From Chara braunii (taxonomy: Eukaryota; Streptophyta; Charophyceae; Charales; Characeae), in contig BFEA01000372.1 in NCBI GenBank assembly GCA_003427395.1, positions 1,566,052 to 1,606,367 on the forward strand: a stretch of 40,316 nucleotides of DNA, given 5' to 3'. A program made the translations under genes and the position numbers. Position 1 is the stretch's first letter. Each line of letters opens with the position of its first letter. This document shows, piece by piece, positions 30,504 to 40,316 of the stretch. The notes under the pieces are model-generated. The model was not told where the DNA came from and ran no database searches. It was given only the letters and a program-made list of their open reading frames with translations.

Positions 30504-31535
30504 TTAGTACATGCGAAGGGGAGCGGCGATGGTAGAGAAGTTCCTTACGAACTTCCTATAAAAATTAGCTAGGTCCAAAAATGACCGCAATTTTGTCATC
30601 GTGCGGGGCGTCGGCCAATCTCTAATCGCCACTTTCTTGTTATCCTCTGGCTTAATGCCATCTCCGTCGAGGACGTGGCCCAAATACAAGACTTGGGTCT
30701 TGGCCCACTCACACTTCTTCGCATTGATCTTGAAGTTAGTCTCTCTCAACTTCTCCAAGTCCTGCCTCAAATGACCCTAATGCTCTTGGAGGGTCTTACT
30801 GAAAACCACTAGATCGTCTAGGTAGACTACGACAAATCTATCTAACCAAGGCCTAAACACATCATTCATACAACGCTGGAATGTGGTTGGCGCATTGGTC
30901 GGTCCAAAGGGCATCACGATAAATTCGTAGTGCCCATATCTAGTCCGGAAAATAGTCTTGTGCTGGTCGTCAGGATGAACTTCTATCTGATGATATCCGG
31001 ACTTCAAATCCATCTTCGAGAAATATCTGCAGCCCTGCACCCGATCCAAAAGATCATCTATACTGGGCAACGACTCAACATTTTTTACTGCAATGTCATT
31101 CAGAACCCTATAATCGATACACATGCGCAACTCTCCCTCCTTTTGGGGGACAAACAACACGGGTGCTCCGAAAGGAGACGAACTGGGCCTAATCCAACCC
31201 TTTTCGAGGAGTTTGTCTAACTACTTATGCAACTCCTCTAACTCCCTTAGCGACATCCTGTAAACTGCACCCTGAGGAGTTCTACTGCCAGACTCTATTT
31301 CAATGTGGTGCTGGATTGACTGCGACACTACTCTTGTTGGCGGCTCTGCCAAATCTTTAAGCTCTTTCAGCAGCTTAGCAATAGCTGGGTCTATTGGCTT
31401 CTCTTCAGTAGGCCCAGTGACAGGCCTCACATAAGCTATGAAGACCTGCTCTTCTAACTGTTCCTTCTTTACTAATCGTGCAAACGTGGGAGAATTGAGA
31501 CAGCAATGTGCCAGGAAGTTATCTACTCCTAACAC
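30504..31535 (-). pseudogene. Element B reverse transcriptase
   Basis: One frame runs from 31535 to 30504 with TAGs at 31221 and 30777. Motifs include VYRMSLRELEELHK, then after the first [61 protein letters not shown] (first catalytic Asp), [16 protein letters not shown] (Pro where relatives have Leu), the YLDD box (30813-30824), YLGHVLDGDGI and TKLRSFLDLANFYRKFVRNF. It breaks off at NFSTIAAPL, just where RNase H should begin. Confidence 0.92.
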
Positions 31536-31548
31536 ATGATATGATGGA

Positions 31549-32083
31549 CTAGGGAGCTAGGACTATATAAAAAGGGAGGTTGTCCTCTACGAGGAGAGTC
31601 AGAGAGTGGAGAACTTTCTCCACCTTGCCATCTTTCTCTAAGCGCAGATACGCCTGGACTCCCTCGACGTAATCCTCAACACACATCGTGCAGTTGTCTG
31701 CGAGGATATTGACTATGGGGTCTTCCAACTTTTGGACTTTCAAACCTAGACTCAACTTCTTTAGCGCTTTCCTGCTGATAAAATGACGGGTAGCCCCTGT
31801 GTCTATAAGGGCCCCTACTCTGCTTCTCAAACTTCTAAATCTACAAGCACAAGCTGTCCTTTGCTCTCCTTCTTCATCTTGGCCCAGGCCGACATCCTGT
31901 CTTTCAACTCTTCTGCCAAACATGTGAGGGAAGTGCCTAGAGAGACTCTAACATAGGCAGTCTGTGGACAGCTAACTAGGCACTGACCTGCAGCCTCTGC
32001 TATAGGCTCATGTGGTGTGGGAGTTTCCTGGTGGTGCGCGCACACTTCCCCACATGGCCTAGTGGTAAGGGCAGTTGCAACCC
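31549..32083 (-). pseudogene. Element B aspartic protease
   Basis: The protease matures Gag-Pol. The active-site loop ALIDTGATRHFIS is intact with D-T-G at 31795-31803, followed by VNILADNCTMCVEDYVEGV and LPFYIVLAP. A TAG at 31549-31551 and a frame change separate it from RT (relatives read V-I-L-G-x-D-x-L across this point; LGVDNFLA resumes in the RT frame). The upstream part (CAHHQETPTPHEPIAEAAG) is in the next frame, and the gag-pol boundary is a +/-1 overlap near 32045-32086. Confidence 0.88.
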
Positions 32084-34085
32084 CTACCGGCGGCTGCCTT
32101 TTGGCCCCTGGGCAGCAAATCGGGCTTCCTTATACTTTGGACAGTATTTAATAATATGGGCAGGGTCAACGCAATAAATGCACTGCCCCTGCTTCATTCG
32201 CTGTTGCCATACTCTCTGATCTAAGCCCAAATCTTCCCAAGGCCGGCCCTGTGGCCAACATGGGTGCCAACCTCCTCGCCGTTGAGGTGATCCTCCACCT
32301 CTACTCTGTGGTGATCGACTGGGCCCTGAACGATTCGGCGGGGGACCTTGACCCCTACCTCCCTCTTGGCGGTTCCTTTGGTCGCCTACCTTCTGTGCGC
32401 CTGGACGTCGACCACCCATGGCCCGACCCCCTTGGCCTTGGCCTCCTCCTCTACCTTGCGGCCTCCCTCCACCCGCAACGGCAGTGTAAGTCCTCACGGG
32501 CCTACACTATTGTCTTCCTCCTTCAGCCCCCACTCTCTGACTGTAGGGGACGTCGTCAGTACCACCCTCATCTAAAGTAAGGATCAGGTGATCCTTGGCC
32601 CTGACCTATCCCGAGATGGTACGACCCTTCCACGTTTTCCCTTTGTCTAAATCCTTATGCCAGAAAGTGGACACTGGCATGAATTTGGCCTCAAACAAAA
32701 CCACTTCCATACTTAATGCATCATACGTGATGGTGGCATGTTGGGTCTTCTCAAAGAAATGCCCTCGCAAGGGTTCTGGCATGGCACGATAGAACAAGTT
32801 AATTAATTGGGTCTCAGTGACCCCGTGGTCTGGGATGGCTACCAAATCATCCATAACTGCTTTGAGTGCCCTTGCACTCTTCCACTGCCGTGAGTGGATC
32901 GTTTGCAGTTTATCGGAGGCCCTGACGCCTCGCGTGACGTCAGCAAATCTCTCCCTAAGGAGTTTGAGGAATTTGTGCAGAGGGGTGAGTTTAATATACG
33001 CAACCATATTGTTTTCACAATCGGCTGCGCGCGCGAAGGGACCAGGCAAAACTGGTCGCTTCATCCTTCAGGGCATGGAAGGCAACAACGACTTGCTCCT
33101 CAGGCGCAATGTGCTGAAGATACACGTAAGTATTAATGCTAGCCTCCCAATTATCGAAGTTCTCATCCTTCTTCCCGCCATAAGAATCAGGGAACTTGAG
33201 CTTAACAGGCTCTTTGTGGGGACACCCTTCGATTTCTGCAGCGACCACTACGCTGGCGCCCTCAATGACGTCTGAGCATAATTTCTCTGCGCCTTCCCTG
33301 AGCTTTTTGACCTCAGTCCCTACATGGGTCATCACGTCTCACGCGAATTCCCTGAAACCAGACCGGATGGAATGGAGGGTCATTTCCTGGCCCCTAGCAG
33401 ACCGATGGTGCTCAGTCCAGGCCCTACCTAGGAGCTCGATGCTCCGAGTCCCAAGAATCTTGTCCAACTTAGCCTGAACATCAGGTTGGGCCTCTACTTC
33501 ATGTCTACATGTTTGTAAACTCTCCACTTCTCTAGCCATCCGGTTGACTTCCTCCGTCCTCCTCTTCTTCTCCCTCGCCAGGCGTAACTTCCAGTTCAAC
33601 CTCTTCTCATTCTCTAGTGTTTGGCGTTCTAGGGGATCACTCGTCGCCCCAATCTCCTTAATCATGGCTTCCTTCTCCTCCTGAGGTATATATAACATCG
33701 CCTCTTCATCCTCTCCTAGCGATAAGTTAGCCACCCACTCAGATATTCTCTTTTCCACCCACGGGTCGTCTCCCTTCGTGCCACTGCTCTCTCCTCCTTT
33801 CCCCAATCTTCTTCTTCTGAGGGTCTCTTCTTCCGGCTGCTCCTCCTCCTCTTCGATTTCTTCCTCCTTTGCAGCTCTCATTCTCTCTTCCTCCTTTTGC
33901 TGCAATCTTTGCATCTCCTCCTCTAGCTTCTTTTTCTTCGGCGCCTGCTCCTTTGCTATAATCTTAATCTTCGCCTGTCTAAGGAGTTCCTTCTTCTCCT
34001 TTCTCTCTCTCAGGATGGCAGTGGTTTACTCTTCTTGGGCTTTACTATAGGGCATGGTGCTCTTCGCGCTACGAGTGTCAACCAT
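32084..34085 (-). pseudogene. Element B gag
   Basis: Start is ATG 34085-34083 (MVDTRSAKSTMPYSKAQEE), with an in-frame TAA at codon 20 (34028-34026), then a Lys/Glu-rich coiled-coil region (KKKKLEEEMQRLQQKEEER) to about 33340. The capsid part follows after a stop: KEPVKLKFPDSYGGKKDENF, NWEASINTYVYLQHIAPEEQ and, in the next frame, KLLRERFADVTRGVRASDKL. The C-terminus is Gly/Arg/Gln-rich and ends in an intact zinc knuckle, C-I-Y-C-x4-H-x4-C (32182-32141). It has at least three frame breaks. The gag type, with coiled-coil head and single CCHC knuckle, suits chromoviruses. Confidence 0.88.
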
Positions 34086-34676
34086 GGTGATAGGTGCACA
34101 ACCGGACAACAATTCCAGACCTCACCACATAGACCTCGGCACCTGACTGACTGAACCTAAGACTCAATCTAAGGACCGCAAAATCCAAGTAGGATCCTGC
34201 CAACTATGGTCTCTAGCCTAGACCTACTCTAAGGCTGTCACTACAGGACTTACTGCTGATCAGGAGGCATTTAAGGAGATCCCCCGTAATTCCTCAGGAA
34301 TTATTTAACGTCGCAGACAGGACGATGCGATCAGCAAGTCCTCTCAAGACTTAGACAGCCTGTTGTGCAGCCAACAACTCGGATTTTGGGCCTACCGTGT
34401 CACACCGAGCAGCCCGCCGGTCAGTACCGGTCCTTGGGAGGGTTCATGTCCTCCAGGACAGTCGAGTCATCAGACACGACCTTTAGCCCTACTTAGCCCG
34501 TGTGGGTTTGGTGAACAAGGCTCTATCCTTCATACACGAAGTTCCTAATACCTGGACAAAAGAGACAGAATGCAGAAAGAAGAGACAGACAGACTCAGCA
34601 AGTACCATGGGGTGAGTGCACATCCATAGGGCGAGGGGATAAGCTGAGGGCTTGGCGAGAATATACCGGCCCCAGC

Positions 34677-34782
34677 TTGGTCAAAATTGTGGTCAACAGC
34701 CCTGGTCAACGCCTTGGTCAACGCTTGGTCAACGCTCAAACCAACTTCGGTCAACCCCTTGGTCATCACCTTGGTCAACCTT
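34677..34782. repeat. Array of GGTCAA repeats in the element B leader
   Basis: Seven GGTCAA and one GGTCAT occur in about 105 bases, mostly as CTTGGTCAACG. On the element sense (minus) strand this is TTGACC, the core of WRKY-binding W-boxes. The array lies between PBS and gag. It may be a simple repeat, a packaging region or a regulatory cluster. Confidence 0.6.
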
Positions 34783-34900
34783 CAACTCGGCTATGGCTGC
34801 CGCCTTCTTTCTTCGGTGATGGCGAACTTCAACTATGGCGCACTTCGACTATGTTGCCCAACTTCAGCATGCCGCGGCAACGACGGCGTGTGAGATAGCG

Positions 34901-34919
34901 GGTACCAGCTCCGATACCA
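34901..34919 (-). other. Element B primer-binding site
   Basis: Minus-strand TGGTATCGGAGCTGGTACC lies one base inside the 5' LTR. It matches the usual initiator-Met tRNA site (TGGTATCAGAGC) at 11 of its 12 positions (G for A at position 8). This fixes the element's orientation and confirms the LTR inner edge. Confidence 0.85.
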
Positions 34920-34920
34920 A

Positions 34921-35952
34921 TGCAATCAGACTCGCTTTCTTTTCCACTCCACACTCATGCAAACAGATGGTGAGACACACTGGCACACAGTGCCCACTCA
35001 AAGCTCAAAGATATGGAAGTCGAAAACACAGTTCAGATACAAGCTCGCTTCAACAGGCTATGGCGCATCAGCGCCTGTATAGTCCAACCCTCGTCTCTCT
35101 ATCCAACACCACTGTTCGCACTCACTCAACTCCGGATTACCCTGGATATCCCACACGCATACACATGCTCCCGTACTCATACACTCGCCTATCAGCTATG
35201 GCGGCTATGGCCGCTGTCCCTCTATGGCTATGGCTAACCATCTCCTTCAGCCCACTTCATCTCCGGGCACTCTGCAGACCACCTCGCACAAGTAACTCAG
35301 ACAGCGCTTCCGCATGGCTTACGCAGGAATGAATGAATGGCTGGATGCTGCCTCTTGATTTATACTTCTGAAAGTCGCTGGTCTGCCTCTTTCCATCGGG
35401 CCCATGGTGCACACAGTCCCTCATGGTACTTGCTGACTGGACTCAGTGAGACTGGGACTGGGTACCGCTGACTCAGCAGGGGTGGACTTCANGGTGCACA
35501 CAGTCCCTCATGGTACTTGCTGACTGGACTCAGTGAGACTGGGACTGGGTACCGCTGACTCAGCAGGGGTGGACTTCACCACTTGCCTCTAGTCTGCTGT
35601 GAGCAACGTTGGAAGGGCCACTTCCGGACCTTACGGAAGTCGGTGGACTTGGCCCTTCGACACTGTAGCAGCTACGACTTTGACCTTTCAGGACTGTAGC
35701 AGTTACGAACTTGACCTTTCAGAAGAGCTACAGCTACGACTTCTAGAACTCACTAAGACCTCTATCCGACAGGTCTACAGATCGAACCCCTACAACATAC
35801 GGACCTACGACAGCCTACCAACTGTTGCAAATACACAGGTCACGGGTTCAACTCTCGGGGTCGACACAGGTACTGTACACAGGTAAGGTAAGAACTAGCG
35901 ATCGAGCCCTGGGATCTGCATTCGCTACTGCTAACAGGTGAGTACCGTTTCA
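34921..35952 (-). repeat. Element B 5' LTR
   Basis: Begins TGCAATCAGACTCGCTTTC and ends ...GTTTCA (1032 bp). It is longer than the other LTR mainly because an 86-base stretch (35406-35491) is repeated exactly at 35493-35578 with a single N at 35492 between, which looks like an assembly join. Confidence 0.93.
35358..35364 (-). promoter_or_regulatory. TATA-like box in the 5' LTR
   Basis: Minus-strand TATAAAT about 590 bases into the LTR. It would place transcription start near 35330, leaving an R-U5 of roughly 400 bases before the PBS. Inferred, not shown. Confidence 0.45.
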
Positions 35953-35957
35953 TCCCC

Positions 35958-36620
35958 GACTAACTACAGGGAACTAAGCTGCCTTATTCCATCTGCATTG
36001 ACCAGGTCACCGTTTCCACTGACTTAGTACTTCCACTTGTCTCACTATCTATGCTATTCTACTGGTTGCATCCTTCTGTACTTAAGATGGCAAATGAAAT
36101 CAGAAAAGTTGAGGGACCCAATGCACTGCAATCAAGCAGCGCTGACGAAGTCTACACATACGCGTGGCTCGATCAGGTGTATCTCCTCTTCCCTTCTCAT
36201 GCGTTTGTAAATTGACTTGATATAGCCTCGCCATCCACCAGGACTCGGAGTTGCTTCTCCTTGCTGTCGAGCTTCCGAGTTGAGAAGCCGTGGTGGCCAT
36301 GGCCACACTCTCTGGAGTAGAGTGAAAATACTCCCCTTGTTGCTGAGAATGAAGCCTGATTCCAGTTTCACCCGTTTGACGACCAGATGCACCCTAGACT
36401 TTGCCACGATAGTCAACCACGAACTTCACACACACTTCGGATTATCAGGGACAAACTCCGCTTCACGCCTGCAACATTGAGGTCATCAATGCCTGCAATG
36501 CTTGTAGCCACTTTATGGCAGCGGCAGCTATGGAGTTTATAATGTGGAAAAGACGCCAAGTACCTCCGACGGCGGCACGAGCCCCTATCAGATCGTACCT
36601 TAAGCGCCAATCAGGCGTAG
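35958..36620. other. Non-coding stretch right of element B
   Basis: No gene, repeat family or RNA recognised. Short open frames on both strands have no domain. Confidence 0.3.
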
Positions 36621-36645
36621 TGCCACGTCAGCCTGTGACGTGGCA
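36621..36645. promoter_or_regulatory. Perfect palindrome with paired ACGT cores
   Basis: TGCCACGTCA, five bases (GCCTG), then TGACGTGGCA. Each arm is a full bZIP-type site (TGACGTGG/CCACGTCA). It can form a 10-bp hairpin. Function is inferred; no downstream gene is recognised. Confidence 0.45.
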
Positions 36646-36886
36646 TGGCCAAGCGCCTCCAACTTCCATGTGTGCACTAAGCGTGCCACAGCCAGTATCA
36701 CATTATTGATAACCAGTACCCGCCTGCAAAAAACCTGACCTGCCGGTGGCTTGTTAATGATAAGTCTTGCCGGAAAGGGGATTGGGGTCGAATGGCAGTT
36801 TGCCCGAAGAGGGAAATGCTTGCAATAGTAAAGTATTTTCCCTTTCTTAATCGTGTTCAATTTCTCAATAGACCAAAGCTTACTTG

Positions 36887-36996
36887 TTCTCAGCCGAAGA
36901 TGGGTAATGGCCCCGGTATCTCATTTGTTCCATAGAAACTACGTAAGGGATGCTAGGCCCGGTTCCCAGTACATGTTGCTCCCCACGAATAGATGT
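36887..36996 (+). repeat. Retroposon tail plus hairpin-rich 3' module
   Basis: 36887-36923 is the tail module (TTCTCAGCCGAAG, ATGGGTAATGGCCCCGG, TATCTCA). 36949-36996 is the 3' module (GATGCTAGGCCCGGTTCCCA, CATGTTGCT, CCCCACGAATAGATG). Their order and ~25-base spacing match the copy at 9866-9973. A long poly(A) is lacking, only AAAAACC follows. Confidence 0.7.
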
Positions 36997-37355
36997 TCCT
37001 AAAAACCAAGTTAAAAAAGGAATGCTTTTGATTGTTTGCACCCCTTGGTTCATGAAAATGAACGTGGCATTGTGCCCCGATCTCATGTTCTGTGCCCATC
37101 CCTTGAAAAGTCCGTGTTTGGTGGAATTCTCAGGTCCTAAGACTGCATGATGTCCCTGAATTCCATTAGTGCGAAGACACTAGTGGTGACAAAGGGGCCC
37201 ACAGAATCTGCCACTGGAGAGACTTGATTACATTTCATAAGATAATGTACATAAACATATCTTCTTCTTTCTACCTTATCTTTCAGGTTTACCCTTTCCA
37301 TTTGATAAAAGGCCAATAGAAAGAGAGGAGGACTCCTGTCTAACATCAGCACCTT

Positions 37356-37394
<39 letters not shown>

Positions 37395-37880
37395 TCGATG
37401 GAAAAGAATTACCCCAGTAGGTCACTGACTAAGGCTGCATTGTAAGCATAGGCCCCTACCTATTTCCCTTCTTTCCGTTTTTGTTTTCATGTCACGGCTA
37501 GTTTCCATTCTCAGGAAGTCCGCTCTTCGTCTCATAAAGCAATTAATTAAGACATTGATTGATGACACCGTCATGCTATATTCCACAAGGACCACAACAT
37601 GGCCAGGAGATGCGAAGGCAAAATTAATTTGAAGTGCCTAATACTCAGGCTACAGGATTTGTTCCCCTAATTTTCTTGACTCAGGGGTCCTCTGCAGTTC
37701 CTCTGATGCAGTTCGCCTGGCGCACGAGCATTGTTTTCAAAAAAAAAAAAAAAAAAAGGTTTGTCAACTTCGTCTCGTGCATACTGCCATCTGAAGGTTT
37801 GTAGGGAGGTCGACTGATCTACCGCCACAGGTCAAGAGGGAATGGTTGGAGAGGTGGGAAGAGGGATGGGGGCAGCAGGG
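36997..37880. other. Non-coding, (TA)n and A19 tract
   Basis: A (TA)n microsatellite lies at 37360-37392 and an A19 run at 37739-37757, possibly a retroposon tail. No gene recognised. Confidence 0.4.
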
Positions 37881-38435
37881 TGAATGGTGGGAAGGGCTAT
37901 CATACGAGTGGAGGCGCACAAGTGGACGACATTTTTTTATTTTTTATTTATTTTTTTAAATGAAAAAGACAGCAAAATCCTACCCTTTAAGCAGCATTGG
38001 CCACGGGGGGAGGTCGATGGTCCGCTCCGCGCCGGACTTGGGGGTGAAGTTTTGCTGCGGGCCGGCGGATGGAGGCGATCGAGGGCGGGCAGAGTGGCGC
38101 TCGTACCGAAATGTTCACAGCGCGCCAGAAACGAGAGAGTGCGGCCAAGGGGCGGAGCGGAGGCAGGCGTTGATGCGAGGGAATATCTCGAAGCACCCGC
38201 CGTCGATAGCAAGAAAGTGTTGTTTTCTGTTTTTTTTTTCGGAGCGGCGGCGAGCGTCGAAGCAAGAAAGTGTGCGTGCGTCGATAGCAAGGAAGCGGGG
38301 TGGCGGGTGTGTCACAGGCAGCGACCCACCTCCACCCTTACCCCCACCCCACAGACACAGACACACACCCACCCCACGCACTCACACACACACACACACA
38401 CACACACACATTAATATTTTGAAGTTCGCTATCAA
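37881..38435. other. GC-rich stretch and (CA)n microsatellite
   Basis: CGTCGATAGCAAGAAAGTG and variants recur at about 38201, 38257 and 38279. (CA)n spans 38383-38410. Open frames on both strands (up to 188 codons) run across low-complexity sequence and have no domain. Confidence 0.4.
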
Positions 38436-38512
38436 TGATTGTTGTTGGGGTTTGAACCCATGCACAGATTTGAAATATGCAACTGCCCTAACCACACAGG
38501 TGGATTGGGTCG
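38436..38512 (-). repeat. tRNA-derived SINE head or tRNA pseudogene
   Basis: On the minus strand, an A-box-like CCACCTGTGTGGTTAGGGC (38503-38485) is followed by B-box TGGGTTCAAACCCC (38460-38447), whose T-arm pairs well. No acceptor pairing is seen. Confidence 0.55.
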
Positions 38513-38649
38513 CTGTGTGGTTTTGAGGACTGCTTCTTTATGAAGTGTATCCGACGTCAGGCAGCTGACAGGTCAGAAAGTGCCTGTGTCCAAACCCTAG
38601 CGTTGCACAGTGTGGCAGGCGGGTCCAGTCCCGCAATTTTCAAGCACCA

Positions 38650-39225
38650 AATCTGGCGATTTTTCACGCTCAGACGACTTGAGGAAAAACTCTGAAAATT
38701 TGAGATCCCGTAGATTAGGTTGTGATCTTTCTAGGAAAAATATCAAAAAAAAAAAAAAAAAAAATAGACTGTGAAATAAATGCCGCGCCGTTTAGTTGCA
38801 CTGTCCATTTTTGTCATTCTTGCACGTGTTGGCCAATGGAAAAAGTACCCCATTTTCCGCGATTTTTTGTGCTCAGAAGGATAACTCTACAACTCTGAAA
38901 ATTGATAGGCCTGTAGACTGTGTTGTGATCTTTCTACGAAAAATATTTAAAACAATTAAAAAAATATTTAAGATCATGAAATAAACACCGTGCCAATTTG
39001 TCCTATATTCATTTTTTGGGGTCTTTTGCTGCTGTATCATGTGACGGCCAACGGGAAAAGTACCCCAACTTCCGCGATTTTTCGCGCTCAGAAGGATGAC
39101 TCCACAACTCTGAAAATTGATAGGTCTGTAGATTGGGTTGTGATCTTTCTATGAAAAATATTTTAAAAAATTAAGAAAATATTTAAGATCGTGAAATAAA
39201 TGCCGCGCCAATTCGTCCTATGTTC
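38650..39225. repeat. Three-copy ~205-215 bp tandem repeat
   Basis: Each copy contains GCGATTTTTCRCGCTCAG (38656, 38859, 39074), ACTCTGAAAATT, GGTTGTGATCTTTCTA, an A-rich block and GTGAAATAAATGCCGCGCC. Between copies lies TGGCCAAYGG-AAAAGTACCCC. Copies are clearly diverged. Confidence 0.8.
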
Positions 39226-40204
39226 TTTTTTTTTTTTTCTTCTTTTTTTCTTTTTTTTTAATATGAACAGCTGTTATTTTATAAAACCGAGAAACGGGCC
39301 CGGCGTCCCTTACAAAAGGAGAGCAGACCCAGTCCTGTTTCCGGCAACTCCGGCCGGATCCAGCAACGAGCTGCAGAATATGGCATCCTGAGCAAGAGTT
39401 ATCGTCACCTGTCCCTTCACTAACATCTGCTAACATCTCTTAGCATCTCCTTTTTACTCAGGAAATCTAATTCTCCACCTAAAACTAATCACAGTAACCG
39501 TGTCAACCGTAATTTAGTAACCTAAATTTCTCCTACTACCACAGCCCCTCACATACTGAAATCAACAAAGTTGTAAGAAAACATATGCAAAAAACTTCCA
39601 AAGAAAACGATCGAAAATATAAGAAAGAAACAAACGGTCAGCGTGGCGTGATCATGTCCGCCCATCATCCGGAAACATTACCAACCCTTGCCAATCTTTT
39701 GTTGGTTTTCGTTCCCCTTCGAAGTTTGTCATTTCCCGTTGCCACGGCCTTTTGTTTTCTTCTGTTTTTTTCCCGCTTTCGTGTTTTTTTTTTTTTTTTT
39801 AATCACGGGCTCTTTTTTATTTTGTTGGAAACCTTTTTTTCCCTTTTGTTTTCATCGTGTTCTTTTTTTTTCTTTTTTTTTAAACAAGAGGCTCTGCTCT
39901 TTATTACACTGAACCAGAAACGGGGTCAGGAATTCCCCAGATACAACCCGCCGAACCCGGAAACAAAACAGATAACACTGGGACCATTACCCAGCTTTGG
40001 GTGCAGGCATTCCCTGCGGCGGCCTTTTTTTTTTTTTTTATGTTGTTGGAAACCAAGCGTTCGTCATTCCCCTGACTTTTGTTTTGTTGGTTTTTCGGAC
40101 GTTCGTCGTTCCACTTTCTCTCAGTTTTGTCACTTTCGGCAAAACGTATGGGGCAGGTGCGCGCACCCGCCTGCGCGGCACCCAACCACTCACTTACCTT
40201 GCCT
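39226..40204. other. Non-coding, T tracts with minus-strand retroposon remains
   Basis: Two T-rich tracts (39227-39260 and 39863-39881) are each followed by related sequence ending in GAGAAACGGGCCC or CAGAAACGGGGTC, consistent with minus-strand poly(A)-tailed copies. 39977-39996 is a decayed tail module on the minus strand (GCTGGGTAATGGTCCCAGTG). More T tracts lie at 39787-39800 and 40026-40039. No gene recognised. Confidence 0.4.
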
Positions 40205-40316
40205 GACTGCCCGCCCACTCATACCGAGCACCCCAACCCGGCCACCCGCCCACTCACACCCACGGACCCAGTCCGGCCGCCCGCCCACTCACACCCCCGA
40301 CCCAGGCCGGCCGCCT
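40205..40316. repeat. 35-bp minisatellite at the window end
   Basis: CCGCCCACTCAYAC with a C/G-rich continuation starts at 40211, 40246 and 40281, a 35-base period. A further GGCCGGCCGCC begins at the window edge, so the array continues beyond it. Confidence 0.8.

Larger units (their letters stand above)
28690..35952 (-). mobile_element. Ty3/gypsy chromovirus B with both LTRs, internally deleted
   Basis: Near-identical ~1-kb LTRs (28690-29657 and 34921-35952), each TG...CA, bound a minus-strand internal region. It carries a primer-binding site, gag, protease, RT, and integrase C-terminus with chromodomain. RNase H, the integrase zinc finger and most of its core are absent: RT joins the integrase C-terminal half at about 30500-30530. 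Flanks TCCC (28686-28689 and 35953-35956) may be a target duplication (fifth base differs). The deletion and several stops make it non-autonomous, but LTRs, PBS and packaging leader are kept, so it could once have been mobilised in trans. Confidence 0.92.

Noticed and set aside
32053-32085. A-box-like TGGCCTAGTGGTAAGGGC on the plus strand
   Set aside because: It lies in the gag-pol overlap of element B, with no B-box at tRNA spacing.
34455-34480. Minus-strand CTGATGA near 34465 as another hammerhead
   Set aside because: No stem II followed by GAAA; only the seven-base core matches by chance. The same holds for CTGATGA at 8498, 22982, 26590 and 26886.
37884-38526. Open frames of 176-188 codons
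   Set aside because: They overlap on both strands and end in (CA)n-encoded Thr-His repeats; no domain.

Overview
The window is repeat-dominated nuclear DNA from a eukaryote. I found no intact cellular protein gene, rRNA or functional tRNA. It is built from retroelements, tandem repeats, poly(A)/poly(T) tracts and microsatellites. The elements point to the green lineage: a chromodomain-bearing Ty3/gypsy element primed by an initiator-Met-like site (TGGTATC...), a LINE with APE endonuclease, RT and a reverse-transcriptase zinc-binding tail, a type III hammerhead ribozyme of the kind known from plant retrozymes, and short TTTAGGG-type telomere-like stretches. A streptophyte alga or early-diverging plant fits; the species cannot be fixed from this sequence.

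Layout. 1-965: pyrimidine-rich degenerate minisatellite. 966-1562: GC-rich duplication, then a minus-strand pair of decayed hammerhead units bordered by AT repeats. 1563-7700: non-coding DNA with tRNA-like SINE heads, small tandem repeats and poly(A)/poly(T) tracts. 7707-10390: four ~500-600 bp repeat units, two ending in a shared retroposon tail, then A24 facing a ~120-nt T tract. 10740-16085: decayed Ty3/gypsy element A on the plus strand, cut off inside integrase and followed by a cluster of strong palindromes. 16720-19200: minus-strand LINE ORF1-like remains. 19277-19835: TA repeat, then an ~80-bp sequence repeated directly 425 bp apart, with an apparently complete hammerhead ribozyme at 19692-19751. 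19840-25911: plus-strand LINE with many stops, interrupted by a 122-bp PIF/Harbinger-like MITE at 23484-23605, ending in a poly(A) tail. 26538-27131: two-copy 297-bp tandem duplication open to translation on the minus strand. 28690-35952: chromovirus B on the minus strand with both ~1-kb LTRs, PBS, gag, protease, RT and integrase C-terminus plus chromodomain, but lacking RNase H and most of the integrase core. 35953-40316: non-coding DNA with retroposon tails, a palindrome carrying two ACGT cores, a ~210-bp triple repeat and a 35-bp minisatellite running off the end.

Nothing here forms an operon or pathway; the logic is mobilisation. The most interesting point is the hammerhead-bearing unit lying between head-to-head LINE remains, with two decayed relatives 18 kb away. 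Next are a recurrent ~50-bp hairpin-rich 3' module shared by the LINE tail and several other poly(A)-ended copies, and the MITE whose removal with one TSD restores a conserved LINE motif. Ambiguous bases at 19575-19652 and 35492 mark assembly weak points.
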